This document shows, piece by piece, positions 27,633 through 36,078 of a stretch of DNA of 64,000 nucleotides. The stretch's first letter is position 1. Each line of letters begins with the position of its first letter. The translations under genes and the position numbers were made by a program. The DNA comes from Pseudoxanthomonas sp. YR558 (GTDB lineage: Bacteria > Pseudomonadota > Gammaproteobacteria > Xanthomonadales > Xanthomonadaceae), in the NCBI RefSeq assembly GCF_900116385.1, contig NZ_FPCI01000002.1, forward strand, positions 620,001 to 684,000, given 5' to 3'. The notes under the pieces are model-generated. The model saw only the letters and a list, made by a program, of their open reading frames with translations, searched no databases and was not told the origin of the DNA.

Positions 27633-28171
27633 GCGTTCTCTTCGATGGGCTGCCAGCGGTGCGCCAGCAGCTGGGTCAGGCGGGCGGTGGCCTCCGGCGG
27701 GGTCAGCCCGTTGGTGTCCAAGGACAGATCGGCGATCTCGCGGTACAGCGGTTCGCGCAGCGTGGCCATCTCCTGCAGCACCTGTTCGCGATCCGGCCGC
27801 TGCAGCAGCGGGCGATTGGTGCAGCGGCCGAGGCGGCGCAGCTGCGCGTCCACACTCACCTGCAGGTAGACCACGTAACCGCGCTGCTTCATCAGGGCCC
27901 GGTTGTCGGCATCGAGCACCGCGCCGCCGCCGGTGGAGACCAGCTGGCCGTGGCCGGCGAGCAGCTCGCGCAGGGTGGTTTTCTCGCGTTCGCGGAAGCC
28001 GGCTTCGCCCACGTGTTCGAACAATGTCGCGATGCTGGCGCCGGTGCGGTCCACGATGGCCTGGTCCGCATCGACGAAGGCCAGCCCGAAGCGTTCGGCC
28101 ACGCGCTTGCCGATGGAGGTCTTGCCCGCGCCGGTGGGGCCGACGAGGATCAGGTTGGGGGCCGGATTCAT
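27629..28171 (-). CDS. aroK: Shikimate kinase
   Basis: P-loop kinase of 180 residues that phosphorylates shikimate. Walker A is [12 protein letters not shown] near residue 10, the substrate Asp lies in [16 protein letters not shown], and the Arg and Gly-rich substrate sites in [13 protein letters not shown] and [11 protein letters not shown]. The lid region ([17 protein letters not shown]) is complete. First gene of the aroK-aroB-WGR-hemE run and divergent from dodecin. Confidence 0.96.
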   Translation of the reverse strand: MNPAPNLILVGPTGAGKTSIGKRVAERFGLAFVDADQAIVDRTGASIATLFEHVGEAGFREREKTTLRELLAGHGQLVSTGGGAVLDADNRALMKQRGYVVYLQVSVDAQLRRLGRCTNRPLLQRPDREQVLQEMATLREPLYREIADLSLDTNGLTPPEATARLTQLLAHRWQPIEENA

Positions 28172-28274
28172 GATGGGCTAGATGCTAGCACCGCCCGCGC
28201 GTGGCGCGGCCTTAACACCGACGGGACTACGGTGGCTCCCCGGCATCGGCCGGGCCACCGAAGAGGAACGCACC

Positions 28275-28478
28275 ATGTCCGTCGCCAAGATCATCGAGGT
28301 CAACGCTTCGTCCAAGACCAGCATGGAAGATGCGGTGAAGGTCGGCCTCAAGAAGACCTCCGAGACCGTGAAGAACATCAAGGGCGCCTGGGTGAACGAG
28401 ATCAAGGTCGTCACCGACGACGGCGGCAACGTCACCGAGTGGCGCGTGAACCTGCGGATCAGCTTCGTGGTGACGTGA
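28275..28478 (+). CDS. Dodecin family flavin-binding protein
   Basis: Protein of 67 residues that assembles into a hollow dodecamer storing FMN, riboflavin or CoA. The chain runs SVAKIIEVNASSKTSMEDAV, then KTSETVKNIKGAWVNEIKV and WRVNLRISFVV, matching dodecin over its full length, with the flavin-stacking Trp in GAWVNE. AGAGGA-type sequence precedes the ATG. The gene ends about 20 bases before a REP pair. Confidence 0.94.
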   Translation: MSVAKIIEVNASSKTSMEDAVKVGLKKTSETVKNIKGAWVNEIKVVTDDGGNVTEWRVNLRISFVVT

Positions 28479-28497
28479 GGGGGCGGCGCGGATCTCT

Positions 28498-28627
28498 TGT
28501 AGGAGCGACGTCAGTCGCGACCGCTGACCTGCGGGGTCCTGGAGTTCATCGGCCGGCTCCGCACACGCCCAACGTCGGGTTCTTCCGTTCGCCAAGCCGT
28601 GCGGTCGCGACTGACGTCGCTCCTACA
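28498..28627. repeat. REP pair in inverted orientation (REPIN 1)
   Basis: Two identical 26-base arms face each other at 28498-28523 and 28602-28627, with 78 bases between them. Each arm begins TGTAGGAGCGACG and contains its own small hairpin, GCGAC-GTCA-GTCGC. This is the GTAG-headed REP class mobilised by REP-associated tyrosine transposases. It lies between convergent genes, and the right arm covers the stop codon of the GLYK-like kinase gene. Confidence 0.9.
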
Positions 28628-29441
28628 ACGGCAAGAGCGGCCTTCGTTGGTCATCCAGCCTGACGACGCGTTCGGCGATCGCCGGCAGCGTCGCGAGCAG
28701 GTGCCGGCTGGTGCGTTCGTAGTGCTGGATGAAGCGGTCCAGTTGCGCGCGGTCCATGCCGGCCCGCTGCGGGTCGCGCGCAACGAGGGCCTGCTCCTGT
28801 TCCCAGCGCCAGGTGCGCACGATCTCGAAGCCGGGCGGCTGCAGGAACCACAGCGCATCGATGCGCGACCACAGCGCCGGGTAATCGTTGCGCAAGGCGT
28901 CGTTGCAATGGCGGCGCCAGCGGCCGTCCGCGTCCTCGTCGTGCTCCAGTGCATTGATCGGCGTGGCCAGCGCGGCGTCGTCCTCGGGCATCGCCTTCAG
29001 GCACCAGCCTTCGAACACCACCAGGTCGACGCGGCCGTCGATCCGTGTCCAGGCATCGTCGGGCGCACGATCGTCGGCCAGCTTGTCGAAGCGCGGCAGG
29101 ACCACCGCTTCGCCGTTGCGCAACCCATCCAGTACGCGACACCCCAGCGCCACATCGTGGGTGCCGGGCGGGCCACGCGTGGCGAGCAAGGGATGCACTT
29201 CGGCCGCGAGCCGCTGCCGTTGCGCGCGGGTCAGGTACAGGTCGTCCAGCGACAGCACCGCCACGCGCAGGCCTTCTGCGCGCGCCCGGGCCGCGAGCTG
29301 CTCCGCCAGCGTCGACTTGCCGCTGCCCTGCAGGCCGGTGATGGCGAACACCGGAGGGGTCGCCCGCGATGCGCGTGCCGTCCGCAGCGCGTCGTCGACG
29401 AGCAGCGCTGGAAAACCCTCGGGATGCACGGGTGTCGTCAT
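28623..29441 (-). CDS. GLYK-like P-loop kinase (D-glycerate 3-kinase family)
   Basis: Cytoplasmic kinase of 272 residues. Walker A is [14 protein letters not shown] near residue 40. [15 protein letters not shown] and the substrate loop [12 protein letters not shown] are typical of the family that includes plant glycerate kinase and yeast Tda10, as is [14 protein letters not shown]. Glycerate is the likely but unproven substrate. The frame remains open far upstream on this strand, but the ATG next to the kinase N-terminus is the only sensible start. The TAG stop is formed by bases of a REP arm, so the original C-terminus may have been changed by repeat insertion. Confidence 0.87.
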   Translation of the reverse strand: MTTPVHPEGFPALLVDDALRTARASRATPPVFAITGLQGSGKSTLAEQLAARARAEGLRVAVLSLDDLYLTRAQRQRLAAEVHPLLATRGPPGTHDVALGCRVLDGLRNGEAVVLPRFDKLADDRAPDDAWTRIDGRVDLVVFEGWCLKAMPEDDAALATPINALEHDEDADGRWRRHCNDALRNDYPALWSRIDALWFLQPPGFEIVRTWRWEQEQALVARDPQRAGMDRAQLDRFIQHYERTSRHLLATLPAIAERVVRLDDQRRPLLPL

Positions 29442-29491
29442 CGCGCGACAATAGCGCATGCCCGGGATGCGGGCGCTGCCGTTGCGATGCC

Positions 29492-30094
29492 ATGACCGAT
29501 CTGTACGCCGAGGCCCTGTCCACGTTCGCCACGCTGTTCGGCGAAGCGAAGACCGCGGGCACCGAAATCGAACCCAATGCGATGACGGTGGCGACCGCCA
29601 CGCCGGACGGCCATCCGTCCGCGCGCACGGTGTTGCTGAAAGCGTTCGACGAACGCGGTTTCGTCTTCTACACGCACACGCACAGCCAGAAGGGCCGCGA
29701 ACTGCACGACAATCCGCGCGCTGCGTTGCTGTTCCTGTGGCGCAGCCTGCGCGAGGCCGGCATCCAGGTGCGCGTGGAAGGCGCGGTGACGCCGGTCGGC
29801 GACGCCGAGGCCGATGCGTATTTCGCCTCCCGTCCGCGCCAGAGCCAGCTGGGCGCGTGGGCATCGATCCAGTCCGAGACGCTGGACTCGCGCGAAGCGT
29901 TCGAAGCGCGCATGGCCGAGGTGGAAGCGCGCTTCGACGGCAGCGACGTGCCACGGCCGGCGGGCTGGAGCGGCTATCGCGTGGCGCCCGACGCCATCGA
30001 GTTCTGGTATGGCGCGCAGTTCCGCCTGCACGAGCGCTGGCGCTACGAATGCGATGCCGCGGGCGCGTGGAGCAAGCGGATGCTGTTTCCTTGA
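29492..30094 (+). CDS. pdxH: Pyridoxamine 5'-phosphate oxidase
   Basis: FMN enzyme of 200 residues that makes pyridoxal 5'-phosphate, the last step of vitamin B6 synthesis and salvage. FMN-contacting stretches [20 protein letters not shown] and [17 protein letters not shown] are present, followed by the substrate region [14 protein letters not shown] and the C-terminal motif [15 protein letters not shown] ending in RMLFP. It is the first gene of a three-gene unit with an acetyltransferase and a BtuF-like protein. Confidence 0.96.
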   Translation: MTDLYAEALSTFATLFGEAKTAGTEIEPNAMTVATATPDGHPSARTVLLKAFDERGFVFYTHTHSQKGRELHDNPRAALLFLWRSLREAGIQVRVEGAVTPVGDAEADAYFASRPRQSQLGAWASIQSETLDSREAFEARMAEVEARFDGSDVPRPAGWSGYRVAPDAIEFWYGAQFRLHERWRYECDAAGAWSKRMLFP

Positions 30095-30543
30095 GCGCCA
30101 TCCGCATCGCGGTCGCAACGCCGGACGACGTGGCGGCCTGGGCCAGCCTGCGCCTGGCGCTGTGGCCGGATGCGGACCTCGCCGAGCTGCGTGAGGAAGC
30201 ACGCGCGTGGGATGCGGCGTCGGCGCTCGCCGTGCTGGCGTTCGATGCCGACGGCCGCGCCATCGGCCTGGCCGAAGCCGGCCTGCGCCACGACTACGTC
30301 AATGGCACCGACGGCTCGCCGGTGGGCTTTCTTGAAGGCTGGTACGTGGATCCGGCATGGCGTGGCCACGGTGTGGGCCGCGCGCTGGTCGCCGCGATCG
30401 AGGCGTGGACCCGCGGGCGGGGCTGCACGGAACTGGCTTCCGATGCGCTGCTGGACAACACCGGCGGCCATGCCGCGCACGCCGCCTGCGGTTTCGAAGA
30501 GACCGAGCGCGTCGTCTACTTCCGCAAGCGGCTGGACCCCTGA
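30091..30543 (+). CDS. AAC(6')-Iz-like GNAT acetyltransferase
   Basis: GNAT-fold acetyltransferase of 150 residues. It resembles the chromosomal aminoglycoside 6'-N-acetyltransferase AAC(6')-Iz of Stenotrophomonas as I remember it: [20 protein letters not shown], the acetyl-CoA loop [16 protein letters not shown] and [18 protein letters not shown] are near matches. The family can acetylate amikacin and tobramycin, but resistance cannot be inferred from sequence alone. Translation appears to start at a TTG overlapping the pdxH stop; no ATG or GTG lies at the right place. The gap to the following BtuF-like gene is 3 bases. Confidence 0.85.
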   Translation: MSAIRIAVATPDDVAAWASLRLALWPDADLAELREEARAWDAASALAVLAFDADGRAIGLAEAGLRHDYVNGTDGSPVGFLEGWYVDPAWRGHGVGRALVAAIEAWTRGRGCTELASDALLDNTGGHAAHAACGFEETERVVYFRKRLDP

Positions 30544-30546
30544 CGC

Positions 30547-31341
30547 ATGGGCCCGCGCCGCATCGTCTGTCTGACCGAAGAGCCGACCGAGACGCTGTAC
30601 GCGCTGGGCGAGCAGGACCGCATCGTCGGCATCAGCGGGTTCACCGTGCGTCCGCCGCAGGCCCGCAAGGAGAAGCCGAAGGTCAGCGCGTTCACCAGCG
30701 CGAAGATCGACGACATCCTGAAGTTGCAACCGGATCTCGCCATCGGCTTTTCCGACATCCAGGCCGACATCGCCGCCGAGCTGGTACGGCAGGGCGTGGA
30801 GGTGTGGATCAGCAACCATCGCAGTGTGGACGGCATCGTCGACTACGTGCGGCGGCTGGGCGCGCTGGTGGGCGCCGCGACGCGCGCCAACACGTACGCC
30901 GACACGCTCGCGCGCGGACTGGACGATGTCCGTGCGCAGGCGGCGCGGCTGCCGCGCCGGCCGACGGTGTACTTCGAAGAGTGGGACGAACCGCAGATCA
31001 CCGGTATCCGCTGGGTGTCCGAGCTGATTGGCATCGCCGGGGGCGACGACGTGTTTCCGGAGATGGCGCGCGAGTCGCTGGCCAAGCACCGCATCCTCGC
31101 CGACGGCAGCGAGGTGGTGCGGCGCGCACCCGACCTCATCCTGGGCTCATGGTGCGGCAAGAAGTTCCGGCCCGAGCGCGTAGCGGCACGTCCAGGGTGG
31201 GAGGCGATCCCCGCCGTCCGCGACGGCGAACTGCACGAGATCAAGTCTCCGCTGATCCTGCAGCCCGGGCCGGCCGCGCTGACCGATGGCGTGCAGGCGA
31301 TCGCGGCGATCGTGCAGGCGTGGGCGGCTCGCCAGTCCTGA
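30547..31341 (+). CDS. BtuF-like cobalamin-binding family protein lacking a signal peptide
   Basis: Protein of 264 residues with the two-lobed TroA/BtuF fold: RIVCLTEEPTETLYALGEQD at the start, VSAFTSAKIDDILKLQPDLA, VYFEEWDEPQITGIRWVSEL in the middle and DLILGSWCGKKFRPERV later. The chain opens directly with the first strand, so no export signal is visible, and no ABC permease or ATPase gene is nearby. It may therefore work in the cytoplasm or use another start. Calling it a periplasmic transport protein would be unsafe. Third gene of the pdxH unit. Confidence 0.8.
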   Translation: MGPRRIVCLTEEPTETLYALGEQDRIVGISGFTVRPPQARKEKPKVSAFTSAKIDDILKLQPDLAIGFSDIQADIAAELVRQGVEVWISNHRSVDGIVDYVRRLGALVGAATRANTYADTLARGLDDVRAQAARLPRRPTVYFEEWDEPQITGIRWVSELIGIAGGDDVFPEMARESLAKHRILADGSEVVRRAPDLILGSWCGKKFRPERVAARPGWEAIPAVRDGELHEIKSPLILQPGPAALTDGVQAIAAIVQAWAARQS

Positions 31342-31353
31342 GGTTGACGCTTC

Positions 31354-31492
31354 TGTAGGAGCGACGTAAGTCGCGACCGCGGACCAGACGCCATCCGCTC
31401 GTTCGATAGGGCGGGTGCGTCATCATCACGGTGTTCTGCAACGGCCAGTTCGATAGGGACGGCGTGCGGTCGCGACTTACGTCGCTCCTACA
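31354..31492. repeat. REP pair in inverted orientation (REPIN 2)
   Basis: Arms of 26 bases at 31354-31379 and 31467-31492 are perfect inverted copies, separated by 87 bases. They differ from REPIN 1 only in the hairpin loop (GTAA instead of GTCA), a change present in both arms. It fills the gap between two convergent genes and could also help end transcription from either side. Confidence 0.9.
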
Positions 31493-31508
31493 TCGGGTCC
31501 CACCGACC

Positions 31509-31964
31509 TCAGAAATTCCGCTGGAACTTCACCGTTTCCGTGCGGCCACCGGCCTGCACCACGATCTCGAAGCGATAGGAGTTGCGCGGCGAGATACGCG
31601 CGGTGCCGATCAGGTCGGTGTACTCGCCGGCGTCCACCTTGCGCAGCGTGACGACCTGGCGCGCACCCGAGAGGTCATGCGCGGTGACGCTCACGTCGCC
31701 GTCGGCATCGAGTTCCTCGGCGCCTTTCACCTCGCGCAAGGCGACCAGCACCAGCGCGGTACCGGCATCGCGCTGCACGCCGTACTGCTTCGCGACGGGC
31801 TCGCTCAGCGCCAGCGTCGGCAGCGCGTTGTAGCGCACGCGCAGGCTGCCGAAGTCGGTTTCGGCGGGCGCCGGTGGGACGAATTCGGCAGCACGCGGCG
31901 TCTCACCGCCGGAGCAGGCGACTAAGGACAGGGCGAGAACCAGGGGGGCGATCAGGAGTTTCAT
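31509..31964 (-). CDS. DUF4426 lipoprotein
   Basis: Lipoprotein of 151 residues. The signal ends in the lipobox SLVAC (Cys near residue 17). The mature part is a small beta domain with FGSLRVRYNALPTLALSEPV, AKQYGVQRDAGTALVLVALR and ISPRNSYRFEIVVQ, the pattern of DUF4426 proteins, whose function is unknown. In many Gammaproteobacteria this family is encoded next to proC and yggS, as it is here, with proC 60 bases upstream on the same strand. Confidence 0.88.
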   Translation of the reverse strand: MKLLIAPLVLALSLVACSGGETPRAAEFVPPAPAETDFGSLRVRYNALPTLALSEPVAKQYGVQRDAGTALVLVALREVKGAEELDADGDVSVTAHDLSGARQVVTLRKVDAGEYTDLIGTARISPRNSYRFEIVVQAGGRTETVKFQRNF

Positions 31965-32025
31965 CGGCGTCGGTGCCTGTGTGTCGTAGGTACGTTACGA
32001 GGTGCTGAGCGGGCCGGATGCGGCG

Positions 32026-32868
32026 TCAATCGTTCGCCGCAGACAGTTCGCCGCCCCGTGCGGTCGCCGCACGCACGGCTCGAGCAACGAGGGCTTCGAA
32101 GCCGCCGGCCTGGAAGGTCTCGATCGCCGCCTGTGTGGTGCCGTTGGGCGAGGTCACGCGGCGGCGCAATTCGGCCGGTGTCTCGCCGCTTTCGGTCAGC
32201 ATGCGCGCCGCACCCAGGACGGTCTGCAGCACCAGCGTGCGCGCGGCGTCGGCCGACAGGCCTTCGGCTACCGCCGCCGATTCCATCGCCTCCGCCAGCA
32301 GGAAGACGTAGGCCGGACCGCTGCCGGACACGCCGGTGACGGCGTCCATCTTCGCTTCGGCATCGATCCAGACGGTCGGGCCCGCGGCGGAGAGCAGCAG
32401 TTCCGCGCGCTCACGCCCGGTCGCGTCGACCTCATCGCTCGCATGCAGGCCGGTGACGCCGGCACCGAGCAGGGCGGGCGTGTTGGGCATGCTGCGCACC
32501 ACCGGCACGCCACCGCCCAGCCAGCGCTGCATCTGCGCGACGGTGATGCCGGCGGCGATGGACACGGCCAGCGGGCGCTGCGCCTGCGCCATCGGCGCGA
32601 GCGATTCGCACACCGTGCGCATGACCTGCGGCTTCACCGCGAACAGCCAGGTGTCCGCGCCGTAGGCCGCTTCCCCGGCCTCGGTGAACACCTGTACGCC
32701 GAAGTCGGCTGCCAGCGCGGCGCGCAGCGGTTCGTTGGGCTCGGCCACGCGGATGCGCGAGGGCTCCGCGCCGCGCTTGAGCAGGCCGCCGATCAGGCTG
32801 CGCGCCATGTTGCCGCCGCCGATGAAGGCCAGGGGATGCGTCAGCACACGCGACGTGGAAGGAGTCAT
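32026..32868 (-). CDS. proC: Pyrroline-5-carboxylate reductase
   Basis: NAD(P)H enzyme of 280 residues, final step of proline synthesis. The dinucleotide motif FIGGGNMARSLIGGLL opens the chain. AVKPQVMRTVCESLAP and VVRSMPNTPALLGAGVTGLH follow in the usual places, and the C-terminal signature is SGSGPAYVFLLAEAMESAAV with GAARMLTESGETPAELRRRV. Part of the yggS-proC-DUF4426 run on this strand, about 30 bases after yggS. Confidence 0.97.
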   Translation of the reverse strand: MTPSTSRVLTHPLAFIGGGNMARSLIGGLLKRGAEPSRIRVAEPNEPLRAALAADFGVQVFTEAGEAAYGADTWLFAVKPQVMRTVCESLAPMAQAQRPLAVSIAAGITVAQMQRWLGGGVPVVRSMPNTPALLGAGVTGLHASDEVDATGRERAELLLSAAGPTVWIDAEAKMDAVTGVSGSGPAYVFLLAEAMESAAVAEGLSADAARTLVLQTVLGAARMLTESGETPAELRRRVTSPNGTTQAAIETFQAGGFEALVARAVRAATARGGELSAAND

Positions 32869-32898
32869 GGCGTCAGGCCTCGGGAAAGTCGAAAGGAG

Positions 32899-33588
32899 TC
32901 AGGCGGGTCGCGGCGGGCGCGCGCCGAACAGGGCGGTGCCGATGCGGACCATCGTGGCGCCGTGCGCGACGGCGAGCGCATAGTCGTCGCTCATGCCCAT
33001 CGACAGGGTATCCACGCCGGGATGCGTCGCCGCCACCTCGTCCTGCAGCGCCTGCATGCGGCGGAAGGCGTCGATGCGCCGGGCGGTGTCGGGGTGGGGC
33101 GCGGGAATCGCCATCAGCCCGCGCAGGCGCAGGCGCGGTTCGGCCGCGATGGCATCGGCGAGGGCGGCGACCTCGTGAGGCGGGCAGCCATGCTTGCTGG
33201 CTTCATCATCGATGTTCACCTGCACCAACACATTGAGCGGCGCACGATCGGAAGGGCGATAGCGTGACAGAGCGCCAATCAATTTGTGACGGTCTACCGT
33301 CTGCACCCAATCGAACAGCTGCGCCGCGAGTTCTGCCTTGTTCGATTGCAGGTGGCCGATGAGGTGCCATTCCAGGCCCATATCCGCCAGTTCGCCGATC
33401 TTCGCCTGGGCTTCCTGCACGTAGTTTTCGCCGAAGGCGCGCTGTCCGGCGCGCGCCAGTTCGGCCACGGCAGCGGCCGGTTGCAGCTTGGAGACGGCCA
33501 ACAGCGCAGGGCTTGGCCGATGTGCGGCTTTCGCTGCGTTTTCAAGGTGTTGCAGGGTCTCGCTGAGGGTGTCGGCGAGCATGTTCAT
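32899..33588 (-). CDS. yggS: PLP homeostasis protein YggS
   Basis: Fold-type III PLP-binding protein of 229 residues that helps control PLP and amino acid pools; no enzymatic activity is known for the family. The PLP Lys is in LLAVSKLQPAAAVAELA. FGENYVQEAQAKIGEL, WHLIGHLQSNK and LSMGMSDDYALAVAHGATMV are all diagnostic, ending in VRIGTALFGAR. A second ATG two codons in is possible. The same frame is open far upstream, antisense to pilT, but that part is an artefact of codon bias. Divergent from pilT. Confidence 0.95.
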   Translation of the reverse strand: MNMLADTLSETLQHLENAAKAAHRPSPALLAVSKLQPAAAVAELARAGQRAFGENYVQEAQAKIGELADMGLEWHLIGHLQSNKAELAAQLFDWVQTVDRHKLIGALSRYRPSDRAPLNVLVQVNIDDEASKHGCPPHEVAALADAIAAEPRLRLRGLMAIPAPHPDTARRIDAFRRMQALQDEVAATHPGVDTLSMGMSDDYALAVAHGATMVRIGTALFGARPPRPA

Positions 33589-33595
33589 CCAACCA

Positions 33596-33623
33596 TTGGC
33601 GGGAACGGCAAGGGCGCTATACT
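33596..33623 (+). promoter_or_regulatory. Sigma-70-type promoter of pilT
   Basis: TTGGCG and TATACT are separated by 16 bases, in the short gap between the divergent yggS and pilT starts. The -10 differs from consensus at one position. The pilT leader would be about 45 bases and includes GGGGAAG just before the ATG. Confidence 0.7.
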
Positions 33624-33675
33624 GCCCTTCGGGGAATGAACGTTCCAGTTCGCAGCAACTTGGGGAAGCAGCGTC

Positions 33676-34713
33676 ATGGATATCGCCGAACTCTTGGCGT
33701 TCTCGGTAAAGAACAAGGCCTCGGACCTCCACCTCTCGGCCGGCTTGCCGCCGATGATCCGCGTGGATGGCGACGTGCGCCGCATCAACATCCCGGCGCT
33801 GGACCACAAGCAGGTGCATGCGCTGGTCTACGACATCATGTCGGACAAGCAGCGGCGCGACTTCGAAGAATTCCTCGAGGTCGACTTCTCGTTCGAGATC
33901 CCGTCGCTGGCGCGCTTCCGCGTCAACGCCTTCAACCAGAACCGCGGCGCCGGCGCCGTCTTCCGTACGATTCCGTCGGAAGTGCTGACCCTGGAAGACC
34001 TGGGCTGCCCGCCGCTGTTCCGCGAACTGATCCAGCAGCCGCAGGGCCTGATTCTGGTCACCGGCCCGACCGGTTCGGGCAAGTCGACCACGCTGGCGGC
34101 GATGATCGACCACATCAACAAGAACGAGTACGGGCACATCCTCAGCGTCGAGGACCCGATCGAGTTCGTGCACACCTCGCAGAAGTGCCTGATCAACCAG
34201 CGCGAAGTGCACCGTGACACGCACGGCTTCAACGAGGCGCTGCGTTCGGCGCTGCGTGAAGACCCCGACTACATCCTGGTCGGCGAGTTGCGCGACCTGG
34301 AAACCATCCGCCTGGCGCTGACCGCCGCGGAAACCGGCCACCTGGTGTTCGCCACCCTGCACACCAGCTCGGCAGCCAAGACCATCGACCGCGTGATCGA
34401 CGTGTTCCCCGCCGGCGAGAAGCCGATGGTGCGCTCGATGCTGTCCGAATCGCTGCGCGCGGTGATCTCGCAGGCGCTGCTGAAGAAGATCGGCGGCGGC
34501 CGCACCGCGGCGTGGGAAATCATGGTGGGCACCCCGGCCATCCGCAACCTGATCCGCGAGGACAAGGTGGCGCAGATGTACTCGGCCATCCAGACCGGCC
34601 AGCAGAGCGGCATGATGACCCTGGACCAGCACCTGCAGGACCTGGTGAAGCGCGCGCTGATCACCCGCCAGCAGGCCAAGGAATACGCGAAGGACAAGCG
34701 GTTGTTCGAATGA
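33676..34713 (+). CDS. pilT: Type IV pilus retraction ATPase PilT
   Basis: Hexameric cytoplasmic motor of 345 residues that pulls back type IV pili, driving twitching and DNA uptake. N-terminal PAS-like half (SDLHLSAGLPPMIRVDGDVR) and C-terminal ATPase half with Walker A TGPTGSGKSTTLA, the Asp box VEDPIEFVH, Walker B ILVGELRDLETIRLAL and the His box GHLVFATLHTSSA. The retraction-specific AIRNLIRE motif occurs in TPAIRNLIREDKVAQMYS. Length is standard. pilU follows after 59 bases. Confidence 0.98.
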   Translation: MDIAELLAFSVKNKASDLHLSAGLPPMIRVDGDVRRINIPALDHKQVHALVYDIMSDKQRRDFEEFLEVDFSFEIPSLARFRVNAFNQNRGAGAVFRTIPSEVLTLEDLGCPPLFRELIQQPQGLILVTGPTGSGKSTTLAAMIDHINKNEYGHILSVEDPIEFVHTSQKCLINQREVHRDTHGFNEALRSALREDPDYILVGELRDLETIRLALTAAETGHLVFATLHTSSAAKTIDRVIDVFPAGEKPMVRSMLSESLRAVISQALLKKIGGGRTAAWEIMVGTPAIRNLIREDKVAQMYSAIQTGQQSGMMTLDQHLQDLVKRALITRQQAKEYAKDKRLFE

Positions 34714-34772
34714 CGGCAGGGCCCGCGCGGCGCTACGCCGCCTGACCGCCGCCTCGCCTACGGAGCAGACCC

Positions 34773-35903
34773 ATGAGCACCATCGACTTCACCTCCTTCC
34801 TCAAGCTGATGGCGCACCAGAAGGCGTCGGACCTGTTCATCACGTCCGGCATGCCGCCGTCCATCAAGGTGCACGGCAAGATCTCGCCGATCACGCAGAC
34901 GCCGCTGACCTCGCAGCAGTCGCGCGACCTGGTGTTGAACGTGATGACGCCGGGCCAGCGCGAGGAGTTCGAAAAGACCCACGAGTGCAACTTCGCCATC
35001 GGCGTCGCCGGCGTGGGCCGCTTCCGCGTGAGCTGCTTCTACCAGCGCAACCAGGTGGGCATGGTGCTGCGCCGGATCGAGACCCGCATCCCGACGGTGG
35101 AAGAGCTGAACCTGCCGCCGGTCATCAAGACGCTGGCGATGACCAAGCGCGGTATCATCATCTTCGTCGGCGCCACCGGTACCGGTAAGTCCACCTCGCT
35201 GGCGGCGATGATCGGTTACCGCAACCAGAACTCCACCGGTCACATCATCACGATCGAGGACCCGATCGAATTCGTGCACAAGCACGAGGGCTGCATCATC
35301 ACCCAACGCGAAGTCGGCATCGACACCGACAGCTGGGATGCGGCGCTGAAGAACACCCTGCGCCAGGCGCCGGACGTGATCATGATCGGCGAGGTGCGCA
35401 CGCGCGAAGGCATGGACCACGCCATCGCCTTCGCCGAAACCGGCCACCTGGTGCTGTGCACGCTGCACGCCAACAACGCCAACCAGGCGATGGACCGCAT
35501 CATCAACTTCTTCCCGGAAGACCGCCGCACCCAGCTGCTGATGGACCTCTCGCTCAACCTCAAGGGCGTGGTCGCGCAGCAGCTGATCCCGACGCCGGAC
35601 GGCAAGGGCCGCCGCGTGGCGATGGAGATACTGCTCGGCACGCCGCTGATCCAGGACTACATCCGCGATGGCGAGATCCACAAGCTGAAGGAAGTGATGA
35701 AGGAATCCACCAACCTCGGAATGAAGACCTTCGACCAGAGCCTGTTCGAGCTGTACCAGGCCGGCGAGATCAGCTACGAGGACGCACTGCGCTACGCCGA
35801 TTCGCAGAACGAAGTGCGCCTGCGCATCAAGCTGGCCCAGGGCGGCGACGCCCGCACGCTGGCGCAGGGCCTGGACGGCGTGGAGATCGCGGAAGTCCGC
35901 TGA
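34773..35903 (+). CDS. pilU: PilT-dependent retraction ATPase PilU
   Basis: PilT paralogue of 376 residues that adds force to pilus retraction together with PilT. Walker A is FVGATGTGKSTSLAAMIGY; the Asp box is TIEDPIEFVHK, Walker B IMIGEVRTREGMDHAI, and the His box GHLVLCTLHANNA. The tail after residue 340 (QNEVRLRIKLAQGGDARTLA) is typical of PilU and absent from PilT. The spacer after pilT has a small hairpin, GCGGCG-CTA-CGCCGC, that could lower expression relative to pilT. A strong terminator follows. Confidence 0.97.
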   Translation: MSTIDFTSFLKLMAHQKASDLFITSGMPPSIKVHGKISPITQTPLTSQQSRDLVLNVMTPGQREEFEKTHECNFAIGVAGVGRFRVSCFYQRNQVGMVLRRIETRIPTVEELNLPPVIKTLAMTKRGIIIFVGATGTGKSTSLAAMIGYRNQNSTGHIITIEDPIEFVHKHEGCIITQREVGIDTDSWDAALKNTLRQAPDVIMIGEVRTREGMDHAIAFAETGHLVLCTLHANNANQAMDRIINFFPEDRRTQLLMDLSLNLKGVVAQQLIPTPDGKGRRVAMEILLGTPLIQDYIRDGEIHKLKEVMKESTNLGMKTFDQSLFELYQAGEISYEDALRYADSQNEVRLRIKLAQGGDARTLAQGLDGVEIAEVR

Positions 35904-35926
35904 CCTCCGCACGACGCGTCGCACGG

Positions 35927-35952
35927 AAAGGGGCGGGCGACCGCCCCTTTTT
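35927..35952 (+). terminator. Intrinsic terminator after pilU
   Basis: AAAGGGGCGG and CCGCCCCTTT form a perfect 10-base stem around the loop GCGA, followed by a T-run. It lies 24 bases after the pilU stop. Confidence 0.92.
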
Positions 35953-36078
35953 CATGGGCGTTTAACCCTCCCCTTACATGGGGCTGACTTCGTTCTGAAC
36001 GTGTTCGCGCCGCGATGCGTGGTGCAGTGATCGTGCAGGTAGGGTGGCGAGCCATTCGCACACTCGCTCGCCACCAGG

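Noticed and set aside
24828..27869. Open frame of 1013 codons on the plus strand
   Set aside because: Antisense to hemE, the WGR gene and aroB, all of which have clear family motifs. Its translation is rich in His, Gln and Arg, as expected for shadow frames.
28498..28627. Intrinsic terminator only, without repeat nature
   Set aside because: The arms recur nearly identically at two other places with variable spacers, which marks them as REP elements. A terminator effect may still exist.
33589..34632. Extension of yggS by about 350 codons upstream
   Set aside because: This part is antisense to pilT; the family N-terminus lies at the ATG at 33588.
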